Below are positions 48,041 to 56,714 of a stretch of 64,000 nt of DNA, piece by piece. The position numbers and the translations under genes were made by a program. Numbering within the stretch: position 1 is the first letter of the stretch; the number at the start of each line of letters is the position of its first letter. The stretch lies in contig JBKUYM010000001.1 in the NCBI GenBank assembly GCA_046964515.1, positions 62,001 to 126,000 of the forward strand, given 5' to 3'. Below the pieces are notes generated by a model, which was given only the letters and a program-made list of their open reading frames with translations, ran no database searches and was not told the DNA's origin. Origin of the DNA: UMGS1663 sp046964515. Its GTDB lineage: Bacteria; Bacillota; Clostridia; TANB77; CAG-508.

Positions 48041-48832
48041 CTACCCTCCATTAATTGTTATCTTTTTTACAGAATGATTAAAAAAGCATTTTGCTAGAAT
48101 ATATAGAATAACAATCCATAGAATTTGCTTCCCAATAGAAAAAATAATTTCTTCTATTTCTATTCTTCCTAAATAAATATTAATAGGCGTATAAATGAAT
48201 TCTTTGAATGGCAAGATATTAGCGATAGTTTGAAACCATGGCGGAAACATTGTAAGTGGTGCAATTAAGCCTGAAAAAATAGAAATAATTGACTTTCTTA
48301 AAATTTGCATCCCCCATATAGCATTTGTATAAAAACCACAAGTTCCTATTATCATTTGTATAAAAAAGGCAATTGGCATATTTAATATAATCATACCTAA
48401 GAAAAGTAAAAAATTACTTATACTTACTGGAAATACCACTGACCAAAAAAGACTACATATTGTAAAACTAGCTAAAGCCACTAATGTTCCAAAAATCATT
48501 TCTCCTATAAATGTTCCAAAATAATATTGAAAATAAGAAATAGGATTCAGTAATTCTCTTGCTATATTTCCTTTTCTTATAGAATAGGCTATATCTTCAT
48601 TAATTCCCCATAAACTTAAAGGTACTAAAGAAACTACTAGGATATAATAAGTAGCCATTTCATTTATTGTAAATCCTTCTATTTGACCTGTTTGTGCATA
48701 AATAGCAAACCATACAAAAATATAGACAGCTACCTCTATAATACGATTAAAAGTAAATAAAAAAAATACAGATTTATATTGAAAATATTCTTTTATATAT
48801 AGTCTAGCTATTTTACTTAAAGTTGCTAACAT
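48041..48832 (-). CDS. ABC-2 type transporter permease
   Basis: 263 residues, six membrane helices, similar length and topology to the permease at 47241 (LATLSKIARLYIKEYFQYKS start, then NRIIEVAVYIFVWFAIYAQT). The two are distant paralogues and likely form a heterodimer. A loop with DIAYSIRKGNIARELLNPIS precedes the third helix, a region that contacts the ATPase in related exporters. It overlaps the end of the ATPase gene by seven bases, so expression is coupled. Confidence 0.85.
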   Translation of the reverse strand: MLATLSKIARLYIKEYFQYKSVFFLFTFNRIIEVAVYIFVWFAIYAQTGQIEGFTINEMATYYILVVSLVPLSLWGINEDIAYSIRKGNIARELLNPISYFQYYFGTFIGEMIFGTLVALASFTICSLFWSVVFPVSISNFLLFLGMIILNMPIAFFIQMIIGTCGFYTNAIWGMQILRKSIISIFSGLIAPLTMFPPWFQTIANILPFKEFIYTPINIYLGRIEIEEIIFSIGKQILWIVILYILAKCFFNHSVKKITINGG

Positions 48833-49818
48833 ATCACTTCTCCTCTATAAATTTCTTTTAATATTTCTTCTAATCCTTGTTCTTGAATATGCATATCACA
48901 AATTTTACAATATTTCTCTATAATAGAAACAATATCCATAATCGTTTGTTTTTCGTGATTAAATCTTATTTTTAAAGTATTTTGTGTTTCTTCTATCACT
49001 TCAAAAGGCTCTTCTTGTGTTATACTTGTAATAATTGTATTTTTATCTTCTATGGTGAACTCTGCTAAAATATCTTTTCCATAGGTTTGTTTAAATTTCT
49101 CTTTATCTCCATCATAAATAATACTACCCTTATCAATTAAAATAATACGATTACATACTTCTTCAATATCTTTTAAATCATGTGTAGTTAATATAACGGT
49201 TGTATGTCTCTGTCTATTAATATTTTTTATAAAAGTTCTAATTTTTTCTTTTACTAAAATGTCTAAGCCAATGGTTGGCTCATCTAGATAAACAATTTTG
49301 GGATTATGTAGAAAAGTAGCTGCTATTTCACACCTCATTTTTTGTCCAAGACTCAAATTTTTTACTTGTTTTTCTAACAGGTCTTCTAATTCCAATATTT
49401 TTGAGAAATCTCTCAAGTTTTTTCGATATTCATTTTCTGGAATTTGATACATCTTTTTTATTAATCGGAATGACTCTATAACTGGTAAATCCCACCATAA
49501 TTGTGTTTTCTGTCCAAATACAGCACCAATCTGTTTATTATTTTCTAATCTTTTTTCATTTGGTATGAGGCCATTTACTAGAATTTCTCCAGAAGTAGGT
49601 GCTAATAATCCTGTTAACATTTTAATCGTTGTTGATTTTCCTGCGCCATTTTCGCCTATATATCCCACTAATTCTCCCTCTTTTATAGAAAAACTCACAC
49701 CTTTTACAGCCTTAAATTCTTGATATTGTGGATGAATTAAATGTTTCATATACCCCATTATTCCATTATCTTTTACACTAGTTTTATATATTTTTACTAA
49801 ATCCTTTACTTCTATCAT
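48826..49818 (-). CDS. ABC transporter ATP-binding protein
   Basis: 330 residues. ABC domain with Walker A YIGENGAGKSTTIKML, Q-loop AVFGQKTQLWWDLP, signature NLSLGQKMRCEIA (LSLGQ instead of LSGGQ), Walker B KIVYLDEPTIGLD and H-loop TTHDLKDIEE. A C-terminal ~90-residue extension (ILAEFTIEDKNTIITSITQE onward) is typical of ATPases serving ABC-2 permeases. It powers export of an unknown substrate by 47241 and 48041. RBS AGGAAAGAGAAC precedes ATG 49818. The gene is 13 bases behind pdp on the same strand. Confidence 0.92.
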   Translation of the reverse strand: MIEVKDLVKIYKTSVKDNGIMGYMKHLIHPQYQEFKAVKGVSFSIKEGELVGYIGENGAGKSTTIKMLTGLLAPTSGEILVNGLIPNEKRLENNKQIGAVFGQKTQLWWDLPVIESFRLIKKMYQIPENEYRKNLRDFSKILELEDLLEKQVKNLSLGQKMRCEIAATFLHNPKIVYLDEPTIGLDILVKEKIRTFIKNINRQRHTTVILTTHDLKDIEEVCNRIILIDKGSIIYDGDKEKFKQTYGKDILAEFTIEDKNTIITSITQEEPFEVIEETQNTLKIRFNHEKQTIMDIVSIIEKYCKICDMHIQEQGLEEILKEIYRGEVIC

Positions 49819-49830
49819 GTTCTCTTTCCT

Positions 49831-51135
49831 TTATTCTATAATTTCTAATATTGTCGGTAATGCATTTACTTTTTCTTCTACGATTTTTATAGCTTTATCT
49901 ACATTTTCTTTTGCTTGTTTTATTTTCTCTTCTTGATTTGTATATAAGATAGCTATCGTTTCTCCTTGTTTTACAAAATCTCCTACTTTTTTTGTTAATT
50001 CTATACCAGCTAAATAGTCAATTCTATCTTCTTTTTTTATTCTTCCAGCGCCTAAATAGTTTGCCATTTTTCCTATTTCTCCTGCTAGTATATCGGCTAC
50101 ATACCCCTCTTGTTTAGCATAAATTTTTTCTATATATTTTGCTTTTTTAAATTGATTTGTATTTTCTAGGTAAGTGCTATCTCCTCCTTGCGCTTGTATC
50201 CATTGCTTATATTTTTGAAAGGCTTGACCAGATTGTATACAGTTTTCTATTTTCTTTTTATTTTCTGTAATATCTTCTCCCTTGCCGGCTAGTTTTAACA
50301 TGTATGCTCCCAAGGTTTCTATAACCGCTTTTATGTCTGTTGTCATCTTATTATCTCTTAGTGCTTGGGTAGCTTCTATTACTTCTATTGTATTACCTAC
50401 ACTGTAACCTAACGGTTCTTCCATATTTGTAATAACACAAACCACTTCTTTTCCTGCTAATTTTCCAATGTCCTTCATACAATTTGCTAATTGTCTTGCT
50501 TCTTCTTTTGTTTTCATAAACGCACCATTTCCACAAGTAACTTCTAATACAAGCTTATTAGCACCAGCTGCTATTTTCTTACTCATAATACTAGAAGCAA
50601 TTAATGGCATACTATCTGTACAGCCGATTACATCTCTTAAGGCATATATTTTTTTATCTGCAGGTGCCAAATTTAAGGTTTGTCCTATTAAACTAATTCC
50701 AATCTGTTCTACTTGTTTTTTAAATTTCTCTTCTGGTAAATCTACTTGATACCCTGGTATAGACTCTAATTTATCAATGGTTCCACCAGTTACTCCTAAA
50801 CCTCTTCCGGACATTTTAGCTACTGGAATACCTAGCGCTGCAATAATTGGCATTAAAATAAGGGTTATTTTATCCCCGATTCCTCCTGTACTATGTTTAT
50901 CTACTACATTTTCTAAATTAGTTAATTCTAATATTTCACCAGAGTATGCCATTGCGATTGTAAAATCTGTAATTTCTTGCTTTGTCATTCCATTTAAATA
51001 TACAGCCATAATAAAAGCAGCTGCTTGATAATCAGGAATATTTCCTTTAGTATATTCTTGTATAAAATATTCTATTTCTTTTTTAGTTAAAGTTTGTTTA
51101 TCTCTTTTTTTAATAATAATTTCTAACATATTCAT
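49831..51135 (-). CDS. pdp: Pyrimidine-nucleoside phosphorylase
   Basis: 434 residues from ATG 51135 (TTAGGAGATTTGCC upstream). Family motifs: DKHSTGGIGDKITLILMPII (phosphate loop), SGRGLGVTGGTIDKLESIPG, the GLIGQT-like ISLIGQTLNLAPADKKIYAL and the ALRDVIGCTDSMPLIASSIM. Thymidine/pyrimidine phosphorylase cuts (deoxy)uridine or thymidine to base and ribose-phosphate in nucleoside salvage. Family II enzyme; Clostridia commonly have this broad-specificity form. It precedes the ABC-2 operon with a 12-base gap. deoA is an alternative name. Confidence 0.93.
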   Translation of the reverse strand: MNMLEIIIKKRDKQTLTKKEIEYFIQEYTKGNIPDYQAAAFIMAVYLNGMTKQEITDFTIAMAYSGEILELTNLENVVDKHSTGGIGDKITLILMPIIAALGIPVAKMSGRGLGVTGGTIDKLESIPGYQVDLPEEKFKKQVEQIGISLIGQTLNLAPADKKIYALRDVIGCTDSMPLIASSIMSKKIAAGANKLVLEVTCGNGAFMKTKEEARQLANCMKDIGKLAGKEVVCVITNMEEPLGYSVGNTIEVIEATQALRDNKMTTDIKAVIETLGAYMLKLAGKGEDITENKKKIENCIQSGQAFQKYKQWIQAQGGDSTYLENTNQFKKAKYIEKIYAKQEGYVADILAGEIGKMANYLGAGRIKKEDRIDYLAGIELTKKVGDFVKQGETIAILYTNQEEKIKQAKENVDKAIKIVEEKVNALPTILEIIE

Positions 51136-51191
51136 ATTGGCAAATCTCCTAAGTGACATGTTACTCTATCTATTTTCAATAACATGCCTTT

Positions 51192-51758
51192 TTATTTTTC
51201 ATTATTTATTACCACATTATTTTTAGTACTAACTTCTGCCTCAAAATATTCTTTTTCTTCAAATCCACCCATACCAGCTACCATATTGCTTGGAAACATA
51301 TTGACTTTATTATTATAGTTATTAACTTCCATATTATAAATACGTCTTGCTGCTTGTAACTGACTTTCCATTTTCTCTAAATTTTTCTGTAGATTCATGA
51401 ATTGTTCAGAAGCTTTTAGTTCCGGGTAATTTTCTACATTCAATAATATCGTATTACATTCTTTATTTAAAATTTCTGCATCTCTTAGATTTTTATTTTG
51501 TAAATACTTAGTTCTTAAATTCGTTATATTTTCTAATAACGCTTTTTCATAAATCATATATCCTTTTACACATTCTACTAAATTAGGAATTAATTCAAAT
51601 CTTTGTGTCAAATACACATCTATTCCTGAATACGCTTGTTGTACATTATTTCTTGCCTTTACTAATCCATTATATGTATATAAAACATATATGATTAGAC
51701 CAATCAGTGCTATTCCCGCTATTATCATTTTTATCTTTCTCCTTTTGTTATTTTCCAT
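51192..51758 (-). CDS. lemA: LemA family protein
   Basis: 188 residues. Short basic N-terminus, one membrane helix (MIIAGIALIGLIIYVLYTYN), then the LemA helical bundle: GLVKARNNVQQAYSGIDVYL, TQRFELIPNLVECVKGYMIY and the late ARRIYNMEVNNYNNKVNMFP. LemA proteins are anchored with the bulk facing the outside or inside in a still unclear topology; no biochemical role is established. Monocistronic here; its usual neighbour (a TPM-domain or HtpX-type gene) is absent. RBS GGAGAAAGATA precedes ATG 51758. Confidence 0.93.
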   Translation of the reverse strand: MENNKRRKIKMIIAGIALIGLIIYVLYTYNGLVKARNNVQQAYSGIDVYLTQRFELIPNLVECVKGYMIYEKALLENITNLRTKYLQNKNLRDAEILNKECNTILLNVENYPELKASEQFMNLQKNLEKMESQLQAARRIYNMEVNNYNNKVNMFPSNMVAGMGGFEEKEYFEAEVSTKNNVVINNEK

Positions 51759-51792
51759 TTATTTGTTATATGACTTTAAAATTTTTCATATC

Positions 51793-52419
51793 TTACATAA
51801 AATTCTTAACAAAACTTTTTCTATGAATTGGACAAATGCCATTTTCTTTAATAGCTTCTATGTGCATTTGTGTTCCATAACCTTTATGTTTTGCAAAACC
51901 ATATTGCGGATAAATTTCATCCCATTGTCTCATAATTCTATCCCTTGTTACTTTAGCAATGATAGAAGCTGCTGCAATACAATAACACTTTGCATCTCCT
52001 TTTATTATAGAAGTATATGGTATCCCACAGGTATCAATTTTATTTAATGCATCTACCATTATGATGTCTGGTTTTGTTTGTAGTTGTTTTATTGCTGTAT
52101 TTAATCCTTTTTTGGTTGCATTTAGAATATTTATATCGTCAATTTCTTGTTGACTAATAATTCCCACACCATAACTAATCGCTTCTTGTATAATTGTCTC
52201 ATATAAAGTTTCTCTTTTCTTCTCTGATACTTTTTTAGAATCATTAACGCCTTCTATCATAGAAGCTTTTGGCATAATTACCGCCGCTACTACAACAGGA
52301 CCTGCTAGAGGTCCTCTTCCTGCTTCATCAATACCACAAATTGCTTGGATACCTTGTTTATAATATTCTTCTTCCATTTGTTTTAATTCTAATAATCTTT
52401 GCTCTTCTTTTTCTTTCAT
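51793..52419 (-). CDS. rnhB: Ribonuclease HII
   Basis: 208 residues. Catalytic start GIDEAGRGPLAGPVVVAAVI (Asp-Glu) is preceded by a 25-residue helix, and further acidic residues appear in IIMVDALNKIDT and the C-terminal CPIHRKSF. It cuts RNA from RNA-DNA hybrids, including single misincorporated ribonucleotides. The VNDSKKVSEKKRETLYETII segment confirms the family. RBS GGAAAGAAAAATG start at 52419. It lies behind the pseudopilin gene (52429) with a 9-base gap, so the two are cotranscribed. Confidence 0.95.
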   Translation of the reverse strand: MKEKEEQRLLELKQMEEEYYKQGIQAICGIDEAGRGPLAGPVVVAAVIMPKASMIEGVNDSKKVSEKKRETLYETIIQEAISYGVGIISQQEIDDINILNATKKGLNTAIKQLQTKPDIIMVDALNKIDTCGIPYTSIIKGDAKCYCIAAASIIAKVTRDRIMRQWDEIYPQYGFAKHKGYGTQMHIEAIKENGICPIHRKSFVKNFM

Positions 52420-52428
52420 TTTTCTTTC

Positions 52429-52971
52429 CTATTCTTCTACCTTTTCTGTCTCTTCATTTGGTAATGCTGTCTCTTCTTGTGTTTCTTCTTTCTCCTTTTG
52501 TGCTTCGTTAAGTTGTGATAACTTATAATATTCTTCCTTATTTACTTTTACTGGTTTTGTTGTAATCACTTCATCTGTCTTATAATTAACAATAAAATAA
52601 TTTCCCTCTTGCAATATAATCGTATCTAACCCCATATCTTTTAATTGCTGTTCTTCTAGAATATAATAATCCTCAAAATGTTCTTCTTGCTCTGTTATAA
52701 TTTGCTTATCTAACAATTGTTTTACTTTTTCTTCCTCTTTATTTTCACTAACTTTCCTGCCTTGTAAAGTAGCATCTTCTTTTTTAGCAGTTGTCTTTTC
52801 TGATAAAACTCTTATTTTTCCTTGTATTAAAAGCATATCTGTTCTTATATTTTCCACTTGGCTTTCTTCATATTTCTTCTGTATAAAATAGGTTATACCT
52901 ACTATCCCTATAATGATAAGTACTATCACAACTAAAAGCATTATATAGGTCATTCCCTTTTCGTTTTTCAT
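52429..52971 (-). CDS. Pseudopilin-like membrane protein
   Basis: 180 residues from ATG 52971 (AAGGAGAAAAGT upstream). N-terminus KNEKG/MTYIMLLVVIVLIIIGIVG is like a prepilin peptidase site followed by the hydrophobic helix, but the +5 Glu of standard type IV pilins is absent. The rest is a charged helix-rich region (VENIRTDMLLIQGKIRVLSE, then KEEEKVKQLLDKQIITEQEE) with an acidic tail. It is the smallest member of the pseudopilin family here and lacks a C-terminal adhesion domain, so it may be a structural or priming minor pilin. Upstream of rnhB. Confidence 0.65.
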   Translation of the reverse strand: MKNEKGMTYIMLLVVIVLIIIGIVGITYFIQKKYEESQVENIRTDMLLIQGKIRVLSEKTTAKKEDATLQGRKVSENKEEEKVKQLLDKQIITEQEEHFEDYYILEEQQLKDMGLDTIILQEGNYFIVNYKTDEVITTKPVKVNKEEYYKLSQLNEAQKEKEETQEETALPNEETEKVEE

Positions 52972-53183
52972 ACTTTTCTCCTTTTTTCTTTTATTTTGTA
53001 ATATCATTATATCTTTGTTAAAGTATAAAATCAAGAATACTACAAATTCTTTTCACACAAATTTCACAATGTAGTTGTATGATAAAAATAATTTAAGGTT
53101 ATACTTTTATTTAGAATCACTTTATACATAGAGGTTTATGGATTCCTTTTAAAAATCTAAATATAAAAGATAAAGGTGGAATT

Positions 53184-54482
53184 ATGGAAGAAAATAAAAC
53201 TAACCAAACCCCAAATGAACAAATAATAGAAGGAGAAATTGTCCAAAAAGAACAAAATTCTAATAAGGAAAGTACTTATACTGCTGTTAAAGCCATTGGC
53301 TCTGATTCAAACAAAGAAAGTTCTCATTTTGGAAGAAATGTGGTATTACCCTTTTTTAGTGGTATTTTAGGAACTGCTGTTGTTATTGGTACCTGTTTTG
53401 GCATTCCTAGTATTCGCGAAAGTCTCTTAGGAACACAACCTAACACAAACACGAATAATAGCACCCTTTCTTCACAAAATTCTGGTACTCCAAGTAGTAC
53501 CAATTTGGTTTCTTTAGCTAATTATTCAGATACTGGTATTTCTGTTGCAGAAAAGGTTCGTCCTTCCATTGTCGGTATTACAGTGGAATATTCTGTTTCT
53601 TCAGTCTATTATAAGGGACTAACTGGCACATCTAAAGCAGAAGGATCTGGTATTATCATTAGTGAAGATGGTTATATATTAACGAATAATCATATTGTCA
53701 ATTCTACAAATAGTTCATCCTCTTCTTATTATGAAGTAGGAAAAGCTAATAAAGTTACTGTCTTTTTATATAATGATGAAACAGAGTATGAAGGTACGAT
53801 TATTGGTACAGACGAGCAAACTGATTTAGCCGTTATCAAGATTGAAAAGACTGGTTTAACAGCTGCAGAGTTGGGGGATTCCGATAATGTAAAAGTAGGC
53901 GAATTTGCTATGGCTATTGGTAATCCTTTAGGTATGCAAAGTAGTGTTTCTGCTGGTATGATTAGTGCCCTTAATAGAAAAATCACTTCAGATGGTGTTA
54001 CTTTTAATTTAATTCAAACAGATGCAGCTATCAACGCTGGTAATAGTGGCGGTGCCTTAGTAAATGCTGATGGTCAAGTAATCGGTATTAATACTTTGAA
54101 AGCCTCTGGAACTGGCGTAGAAGGAATGGGGTTTGCTATTCCTATTAATTCAGCAAAGCCAATTTATGAACAATTAATTCAGTACCAAAAAGTAAAAAGG
54201 CCATATATTGGTATTAGTGGTAGAGACTTAGATGAAGAAACTGCTAAAGCTAATAATTTAGTGGTAGGTATTTACGTTGCTAGTGTGGAAGATTTTTCTG
54301 CCGGTCAGAAAGCAGGTTTAAAAATTGGCGATGTCATTATTGAAGCTGATGGTAAAAAAATAACGACTATGGATGAATTAAATGCGATTAAAAACAATCA
54401 TAATATCGGTGATGAAATGAAATTGAAGATTAATCGTAATGGTTCTGAAAAAGAAGTTACCTTGATTTTACAAGAACAGTAA
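53184..54482 (+). CDS. htrA: HtrA/DegP-family serine protease
   Basis: 432 residues. Cytoplasmic N-terminus (~50), one membrane helix (VVLPFFSGILGTAVVIGTCF), a Ser/Thr/Asn-rich linker, then the trypsin-like domain with His170 (LTNNHIV), Asp214 (QTDLAVIK) and Ser288 (NAGNSGGALV), and a C-terminal PDZ domain (RPYIGISGRDLDEETAKANN onward). It degrades misfolded exported proteins and relays envelope stress. Membrane-anchored with the protease outside. RBS AAAGGTGGAATT precedes ATG 53184. Monocistronic with a terminator after it. Confidence 0.95.
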   Translation: MEENKTNQTPNEQIIEGEIVQKEQNSNKESTYTAVKAIGSDSNKESSHFGRNVVLPFFSGILGTAVVIGTCFGIPSIRESLLGTQPNTNTNNSTLSSQNSGTPSSTNLVSLANYSDTGISVAEKVRPSIVGITVEYSVSSVYYKGLTGTSKAEGSGIIISEDGYILTNNHIVNSTNSSSSSYYEVGKANKVTVFLYNDETEYEGTIIGTDEQTDLAVIKIEKTGLTAAELGDSDNVKVGEFAMAIGNPLGMQSSVSAGMISALNRKITSDGVTFNLIQTDAAINAGNSGGALVNADGQVIGINTLKASGTGVEGMGFAIPINSAKPIYEQLIQYQKVKRPYIGISGRDLDEETAKANNLVVGIYVASVEDFSAGQKAGLKIGDVIIEADGKKITTMDELNAIKNNHNIGDEMKLKINRNGSEKEVTLILQEQ

Positions 54483-54501
54483 AAGAAAATATTTTTTACA
54501 A

Positions 54502-54531
54502 AACCAGGAAGCAAAAAAGTTTCCTGGTTTA
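54502..54531 (+). terminator. Terminator of htrA
   Basis: AAACCAGGAA / TTCCTGGTTT stem and TATTTTTATTT tail. Confidence 0.85.
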
Positions 54532-54763
54532 TTTTTATTTAAAATTTTTAGAGGTAAATCGTTTTTTGTAGAAGAATTATGAAAACTTATAAATACATAA
54601 AAGAATAGCTTATATTTAAAAGTAAGAAAAAGTAAAATAGAATAATTCTTGAATTATATTAAAATCTATGTTGACTTTATCCAATTGGTAATATAGAATT
54701 ATAAAAAAGATAGACTAAAAGTAAAAAAAATTGGGAAACATAAGAAAAAGGAAGGATTAATAA

Positions 54764-56485
54764 ATGATGAAGGAAAAAGGAATTACTTTAATCGCTTTAG
54801 TCATTACGATTATTGTACTAATTATTTTAGCCGGTGTAACGATTAATATGTTAGTAGGAGAAAATGGTATTATAACACAAGCACAAAGAGCAAAAAATGA
54901 GACAGCACAAGGGGAAAAAGAAGAGTCTGGAGGATTAGCTAGTTTAGAACAACAAATAGATGAGGCAACTGGTAAAACGTATATAACAGAAAAGGGAGTC
55001 AATAAGCCACGATTAGCAGAAGGAATGAAAGCCATCAAATTTACAAATCCAAGTGAAAGCGCTAAAGGGGAAGTACAAGAAAGTAATGAAAATGATACAG
55101 AATGGTATGATTACAATAGTAAAAAATGGGCGAATAGCCAAACAGAAGATGGCAGTATGTGGGTATGGATACCTAGATATGCGTATAAAGTAAATGATAA
55201 TCAAACCTTTGATATAAAGTTTTTAATAGGAACAACGGATAATTATTATGATGAAAATGGACAAATACAAAAAGCTAAGAGATGTAACAACGTGGATGAA
55301 GAGATAGACACATCTATAGGATATACCGTACATCCAGCTTTTACAGATGAAACAGCAATTAGTTATAGAAACGGTGGTTGGGATAAAGAATTAACAGGAA
55401 TTTGGGTAGCCAAATTTGAAGCAGGCTATGCTAGTGGAAACAATTCTGCTGTTGTTAAAGCAAGTAGTGTTAACTATTCTGAAAGTAATGCATGGGTAAG
55501 AGCCGTAGAAAGAGGACAAAATAATGATGGAAATGAACCAGCTCGTAACTGGTTAGATGGAATATATGGAAGTACAAATACAGCTATAAAATATCCAACC
55601 TTCCAAGGAACAACTTATAGTATGAATTACATTAATCATAATGATGCTTATAATATAGCCAAGGCTATGACAGAGAATGGAAATATTTATGGTTTAAATA
55701 GTCGAACCGATAGTCATTTGATGAAAAATAGTGAATGGGGAGCAGTAGCGTATTTAAGCCAAAGTCAATATGGACTAAATGGAACCGATATTGCGATTAA
55801 TAATGTTAACTTAAACAGTGGAGGAGTAGCAAGAACTAATACAACAGGAAAAAGTGGTGTAGATAGTGTATATGCTGTAACAGGTTGCACAACAGGCACA
55901 AATAATGCAGTAGAAAAAGTAACAACCATAGCTAACATTAATAGTACAACAGCTAACACAGCAGTAGATGGTGTATACACCTGGAATCAGCTAAATGGAA
56001 CAAAAGCAAGTTCATCAGGAACGCTATATGGAGTCTATGATTTAAGTGGAGGCACTTGGGAAAGAACAGCTAGTTATATAGCTAATGAAAATGGCAATTT
56101 AAAGAATTTTGGTAATTCCATTACTTATGATAATGCTAATTTAAAGCTAAATAGTTCTAAATATACCACTGCTTATCCTTTCGATACTATTACAGATAAT
56201 CTATCTATTACTAGTAATGATACAAATTTAAATACCGCAATTACTAATAATTATAAAAAGAACACCAAAATCTATGGAGATGGCATTTATGAAACTTCAA
56301 CAGCTGGAATCGGAACTACATCATGGTATGGAGACCTTTCTTATTACCTTGGTTTGGATTATCCTTTTTCCGTTCGTGGAGGTGCTTTACTTGATAATAC
56401 AGGTGCGGGACTCTTCTCTTTTCATCGTAATGTTGGTAATAATATTTATTATAACGGTTTTCGCGTAACTTTAATTGTATCTTAA
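54764..56485 (+). CDS. Pseudopilin-like surface protein with lectin-like C-terminus
   Basis: 573 residues, the intact counterpart of the gene at 15341. Prepilin signal KEKG/ITLIALVITIIVLIILAG, a helical linker (SGGLASLEQQIDEATGKTYI), then a large domain with MWVWIPRYAYKV, GIWVAKFEAGYA, YSMNYINHNDAYNIAKAMTE, LMKNSEWGAVAYLSQSQYGL and YDLSGGTWERTASYI, a pattern close to FGE/C-type-lectin folds. The end reads DYPFSVRGGALLDNTGAGLF then GFRVTLIVS. The first ~145 residues are nearly identical to the 15341 protein whereas the last ~45 differ strongly. Likely a surface adhesin or ligand-binding protein. RBS AAGGAAGGATTAATAA precedes ATG 54764. 54532-54763 is gene-free promoter DNA. Confidence 0.8.
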   Translation: MMKEKGITLIALVITIIVLIILAGVTINMLVGENGIITQAQRAKNETAQGEKEESGGLASLEQQIDEATGKTYITEKGVNKPRLAEGMKAIKFTNPSESAKGEVQESNENDTEWYDYNSKKWANSQTEDGSMWVWIPRYAYKVNDNQTFDIKFLIGTTDNYYDENGQIQKAKRCNNVDEEIDTSIGYTVHPAFTDETAISYRNGGWDKELTGIWVAKFEAGYASGNNSAVVKASSVNYSESNAWVRAVERGQNNDGNEPARNWLDGIYGSTNTAIKYPTFQGTTYSMNYINHNDAYNIAKAMTENGNIYGLNSRTDSHLMKNSEWGAVAYLSQSQYGLNGTDIAINNVNLNSGGVARTNTTGKSGVDSVYAVTGCTTGTNNAVEKVTTIANINSTTANTAVDGVYTWNQLNGTKASSSGTLYGVYDLSGGTWERTASYIANENGNLKNFGNSITYDNANLKLNSSKYTTAYPFDTITDNLSITSNDTNLNTAITNNYKKNTKIYGDGIYETSTAGIGTTSWYGDLSYYLGLDYPFSVRGGALLDNTGAGLFSFHRNVGNNIYYNGFRVTLIVS

Positions 56486-56497
56486 TTTCTTACTTTT

Positions 56498-56522
56498 GGC
56501 ATGTTTCCATCGTAGACATGCC
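56498..56522 (+). other. Hairpin just after the 54764 gene
   Basis: GGCATGT / ACATGCC stem with an 11-base loop, 12 bases beyond the stop codon, without a T-run. Stable stem-loops here can aid RNA decay control or, in diversity-generating systems, homing; neither is shown. Confidence 0.45.
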
Positions 56523-56677
56523 ACATTTAAGATTTTCTTCATTCTTTCTCCCCAAAACGTTTTCCCTGTGTTCACACAATGGACAAATAAACTTGGTATA
56601 TTATAACTGTAGTTAGTAAATAGATTTACCCTTCTATTTACAACTAGTTTAGAAAAACATCCCCTTTTATTTTCGGA

Positions 56678-56706
56678 AGCGACTTATTTTAATAAGTCGC
56701 TTTTTA
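56678..56706 (+). terminator. Terminator between convergent pseudopilin genes
   Basis: AGCGACTTATT / AATAAGTCGCT, 11-bp stem and 2-base loop with TTTTTATA after it. Confidence 0.8.
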
Positions 56707-56714
56707 TATATTAT

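Noticed and set aside
15341..56485. Complete diversity-generating retroelement
   Set aside because: Heads look like such targets, but no reverse transcriptase or template repeat is present in the window, and the two heads differ also at silent sites. Kept only as a question in the findings.
56498..56522. Hairpin as a retroelement homing cruciform
   Set aside because: The loop is 11 bases, longer than described homing hairpins, and the paralogue at 15341 has a plain terminator instead.
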